Source of the DNA: Thermomicrobium sp.
Lineage (GTDB): Bacteria; Chloroflexota; Chloroflexia; Thermomicrobiales; Thermomicrobiaceae
Assembly (NCBI GenBank): GCA_025060175.1
Contig: JANXBE010000005.1
Span: 1 to 53,927, forward strand
Direction of reading: 5' to 3'
Length of the DNA stretch: 53,927 nt
How positions within the stretch are numbered: position 1 is the first letter of the stretch; each line of letters begins with the position of its first letter. Under the pieces are notes generated by a model. That model had not been told where the DNA came from. It ran no database searches and was given only the letters and a program-made list of their open reading frames with translations. Below are positions 51,227 through 53,927 of the stretch, piece by piece. Made by a program: the position numbers and the translations under genes.

Positions 51227-53305
51227 GTGAAGCAGTATCCCGCTGAACGGATCCGCAACGTCGGCCTCTTCGCGCACGGTGGAGCTGGGAAGACCTCGTT
51301 GACGGAAGCGTTCCTGTACGCGACCCGCACGATCTCCCGGATGGGCAGAGTCGAAGACGGGACGACCGTCTCGGACTGGGACCCCGATGAACAGAAGCGA
51401 CGTATCTCCATCACGCTGAGTGTCATTCCGATCGAGTGGCGCGAGCACAAGGTCAATCTGATCGACACCCCCGGGTATTTCGATTTCGTGGGTGAAGTGC
51501 ACAGCGCCATCCGTGTCGTCGACGCTGTACTGATCCTCATGGACGCGACCGTCGGCGTCGAGGTCGGTACCGAGCACGTGTGGGAGCTGGCAGCGGCACG
51601 GCGACTCCCTCGCGCGCTCGTCATCAACAAAATGGACCGGGAACACGCCAACTTCAGCAAGGCGCTCGCCAGTGCGCACTCCGCCTTCGGTTCACGCGTC
51701 ATCCCAGTGCAGATTCCGATCGGTCAGGAGAAGGCGTTCCGCGGCTTCGTCGATATCCTGACGGCCTCTGCGTACGAGTATGGTGAGAACGGGGCAGTGG
51801 TGAGCGTCCCGGTGCCGGACGAACTGGTCAGTCTCCTGGACGATTACCGCACACAGCTCGTCGAAGCAGCGTGTGAAAGCGACGAAGAGCTGACGCTCCG
51901 CTATCTGGAGGGCGAGACGATCGAGCTGGACGAACTGCGCCGCGGCTTTCGTGCCGCGTTCGCCGCCGGTACCATCGTTCCTGTCTTCGTCACTGCAGCG
52001 ACGTCAGTCAAAGGCGCGCTTCCGCTCCTCGACGCGGTGGTCGACTTCTTCCCTGCGCCCAGCCCGACGGACGGTGTGCGGTCGAATGGCCAAAGCGTCA
52101 CACTGGCTCCCGATCCCTCGGGCCCCTTGGCCGCAGTCGTGTTCAAGACGATCGCTGACCCGTTCGTCGGGAAACTCTCGTACTTTCGAGTGTACTCGGG
52201 AACGCTCCGGACCGACTCCCAAGCGGCGGTACCGCAGCGAGGGGAGACGGAGCGGATCGGCCAGCTCTTCGTCGTGCGTGGAAGAGAGCAGATGCCGGTG
52301 GGGCAAATCGGTCCTGGTGACATCGGGGCCGTCGCGAAGCTCCAAGTGGCTCGCACCGGCGATACGCTGACCGACCCGACACGCCCGGTGGTACTCCCCG
52401 GGATCCAGTTTCCCGAACCGGTGTTTACTGTCGCGGTCTTTCCACGCACCAAGACCGACTTGGACAAGATGGGGACTGCGCTGCACCGTCTGCTCGAAGA
52501 AGATCCGACGCTTCGGGTCGGCCGAGAGCAACAAACCGGTGAAACACTCCTTTCCGGACTCGGCGAGAGCCACATCCAGATCGCCTTGGATCGCATGACG
52601 CGCAAGTTCGGTGTCCACGTCGACTACAGCTTGCCCCGCATTCCTTACCGCGAGACGATTTCGGTTCCGGTTCGTCGGATCGAATACAAGCACAAGAAGC
52701 AGACGGGGGGACACGGCCAGTACGGCCATGTGTTCCTCGATCTCGAGCCGTTACCCGATGCTGACTTCGAGTTTCATGAGACGATCGTCGGAGGCGTGGT
52801 TCCCAAGCAGTTCATCCCCGCAGTCGAGAAGGGGGTACGCGAGGCGATGGAGGAGGGTGTCCTCGCCGGTTACCCGGTGGTCAACGTGAAGGTCACCTTG
52901 GTCGATGGCTCCTACCACTCCGTCGACTCGTCTGAACTATCGTTCAAAATCGCGGCGGCTCAAGCGTTCCGCAAGGGTCAAGCAGCAGCGAAACCGATCC
53001 TTCTCGAACCGATCATGAAGTTGCGTGTAACTGTACCGGACATGTATACCGGTGACGTCATGAGCGACTTGAACGGCAAACGAGCTCATGTTCTCGGGAT
53101 GACTCCCGATGACCATGGCCGTACCACGATCGAGGCGCTGGTTCCACTCGCAGAGGTACAACGGTATGCAACCGAGCTGCGCTCCCTCACGCAAGGACGG
53201 GGGACGTTCCGAGCGGAGTTTTCGCACTATCAACCAGTCCCGCAGCATCTCGCTGAGAGTATCATCCAACAGACGCGCGTCCGGCAGACAGCCGTCGCAG
53301 GTTGA
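51227..53305 (+). CDS. Elongation factor G-like protein, EF-G2 type
   Basis: The 692-residue GTPase has EF-G domains I-V. The P-loop is HGGAGKTSL (canonical EF-G: HIDAGKTT), switch II is DTPGYFDFVGE with Tyr in place of the catalytic His (DTPGHVDF), and NKMDRE is G4. Domains III-V follow (TGETLLSGLGESHIQI, GGHGQYGHVF). This matches the EF-G-2 paralogue known from Thermus and actinobacteria, which can act in translocation but is not the main factor. GTG 51227 is chosen for GAGGAGG upstream. The main fusA gene is not in the window. Confidence 0.93.
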   Translation: MKQYPAERIRNVGLFAHGGAGKTSLTEAFLYATRTISRMGRVEDGTTVSDWDPDEQKRRISITLSVIPIEWREHKVNLIDTPGYFDFVGEVHSAIRVVDAVLILMDATVGVEVGTEHVWELAAARRLPRALVINKMDREHANFSKALASAHSAFGSRVIPVQIPIGQEKAFRGFVDILTASAYEYGENGAVVSVPVPDELVSLLDDYRTQLVEAACESDEELTLRYLEGETIELDELRRGFRAAFAAGTIVPVFVTAATSVKGALPLLDAVVDFFPAPSPTDGVRSNGQSVTLAPDPSGPLAAVVFKTIADPFVGKLSYFRVYSGTLRTDSQAAVPQRGETERIGQLFVVRGREQMPVGQIGPGDIGAVAKLQVARTGDTLTDPTRPVVLPGIQFPEPVFTVAVFPRTKTDLDKMGTALHRLLEEDPTLRVGREQQTGETLLSGLGESHIQIALDRMTRKFGVHVDYSLPRIPYRETISVPVRRIEYKHKKQTGGHGQYGHVFLDLEPLPDADFEFHETIVGGVVPKQFIPAVEKGVREAMEEGVLAGYPVVNVKVTLVDGSYHSVDSSELSFKIAAAQAFRKGQAAAKPILLEPIMKLRVTVPDMYTGDVMSDLNGKRAHVLGMTPDDHGRTTIEALVPLAEVQRYATELRSLTQGRGTFRAEFSHYQPVPQHLAESIIQQTRVRQTAVAG

Positions 53306-53333
53306 CCGCTTTCCTGGATGTGACGAGACCCGT

Positions 53334-53359
53334 AGGAGCCGGGCAACGTCCCGGCTCCT
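53334..53359 (+). terminator. Terminator hairpin after the EF-G2 gene
   Basis: AGGAGCCGGG (53334-53343) pairs perfectly with CCCGGCTCCT (53350-53359) around a 6-nt loop, 28 bp after the stop. There is no T run. Confidence 0.65.
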
Positions 53360-53381
53360 CCAGTGTGGATGATGGAGCGAG

Positions 53382-53807
53382 ATGGACAGTGCAGGCGGAG
53401 CGCAGCTGCAGCGGTGTGTCGTGATTTTCGATGGTGGGTCGCGGGGGAATCCCGGACCCGCGTACGGAAGTTTTCGCCTCGAGTGCGACAGCCAGGAGCC
53501 GATCACCGCTCGCATCGACTTCGTGGAAGAGCTGACCAACAACCAAGCCGAGTACCGGACGTTGATCGCAGCGCTGGAGGCGCTCTTGCGGACGCTCCAG
53601 GAGCAACAGCGAGCGGCTGGCGACATCTGGCTCGAGATCCGCACGGACTCGGAACTCGTCGCCCGGCAGCTCACGGGGGCATACCGCGTGCGTGACGCCA
53701 AACTGCAGCCGCTCTTCGAGCGCGTGCGCACCATGCTCGCGCGTTTCGGTGGCTGGGAGGTCCACTGGCAACCACGCGACGTGATTTACCGGTACTTCGG
53801 TCACTGA
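53382..53807 (+). CDS. RNase H-like domain protein lacking the last catalytic acid
   Basis: The 141-residue protein has three of the four RNase HI acidic residues: Asp17 (FDGGSRGNPGPA), Glu57 (TNNQAEYRTLIAALE) and Asp89 (IRTDSELVARQL). The C-terminus ends WQPRDVIYRYFGH, without the N-xx-AD motif that supplies the fourth acid. It may be a truncated or repurposed RNase HI-like protein. ATG 53382 follows GGAG. It lies after the EF-G2 terminator, so it probably has its own promoter. Confidence 0.85.
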   Translation: MDSAGGAQLQRCVVIFDGGSRGNPGPAYGSFRLECDSQEPITARIDFVEELTNNQAEYRTLIAALEALLRTLQEQQRAAGDIWLEIRTDSELVARQLTGAYRVRDAKLQPLFERVRTMLARFGGWEVHWQPRDVIYRYFGH

Positions 53808-53891
53808 CGGACCGCGGGAGAGCCACGTGCCCGTTCACTGCAGTCGGACCACAGGCAGAACCGGAAAGCCGCCGTGCAGGACTGGAGTCGC

Positions 53892-53927
53892 GCCGGCTCG
53901 TCCTCGTGGATCGAGGACCGAGCCGGC
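53892..53927 (+). terminator. Terminator hairpin after the RNase H-like gene
   Basis: GCCGGCTCG-TCCTCG (53892-53906) pairs with CGAGGA-C-CGAGCCGGC (53912-53927), giving about 15 bp with one bulged C and a 5-nt loop. It ends exactly at the window edge, so any T tail is not visible. Confidence 0.65.

Overview
The window is a gene-dense, GC-rich (low to mid 60s % by eye) bacterial chromosome segment of about 54 kb. It holds roughly 45 genes and no visible mobile element, CRISPR array or tRNA. The 5' end of a 16S rRNA, high G/C use in third codon positions, many GTG/TTG starts, an alpha2-type glycyl-tRNA synthetase, an EF-G2-type factor and two secreted proteins carrying repeats I associate with Chloroflexota all suggest a thermophilic Chloroflexota of the class Thermomicrobia (Thermomicrobium-like). 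This is inference from sequence character, not a database match.

Layout. 1-351: 5' end of a minus-strand rRNA operon with boxA and a consensus promoter. 530-10009: a C26 peptidase, an hsp20-lon proteostasis operon, a UbiA-family transferase with a surface glycosidase-like protein, a polyprenyl diphosphate synthase, a degenerate DnaC-like protein and a nucleoside hydrolase. 10092-17178: a secreted propeller protein, the lspA-rluD-glycerate kinase operon, murG and radA. 17237-24077: clpC, rpsA, a class V aminotransferase and an O-antigen-ligase-like protein, all on the minus strand. 24236-26899: an HxlR regulator and an orphan chemoreceptor on the plus strand. 26975-32599: moaA with its own promoter, then a long minus-strand operon rplS-rnhB-yraN-(hypothetical)-moaB-hisS-PIG-L deacetylase. 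32600-33384: the largest gap, about 785 bp, with no recognisable gene. 33385-35539: an ECF sigma factor coupled to a membrane-spanning anti-sigma factor with a large extracytoplasmic region. 35546-41006: CPBP protease, parB, glyQS, a Xer-type recombinase and alanine dehydrogenase. 41485-46273: a plus-strand run rseP-ispG-PfkB kinase-queG. 46236-53927: ppc, coaX, an M42 peptidase, an EF-G2-type GTPase and an RNase H-like protein.

Functional themes. Protein quality control and translation are heavily represented (lon, hsp20, clpC, rpsA, rplS, hisS, glyQS, queG, EF-G2, rluD). Envelope and isoprenoid functions recur (murG, lspA, rseP, ispG, polyprenyl synthase, UbiA, O-antigen ligase). The most distinctive candidate system is the ECF sigma/anti-sigma pair, whose sensor region joins a zinc-binding anti-sigma domain, one membrane helix, an Ig-like fold, a Pro/Thr-rich stalk and a duplicated C-terminal domain. 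Convergent neighbours repeatedly overlap at their 3' ends. Several proteins lack a canonical active-site residue: the Xer recombinase, the RNase H-like protein, the DnaC-like protein, and EF-G2 (switch II His to Tyr).
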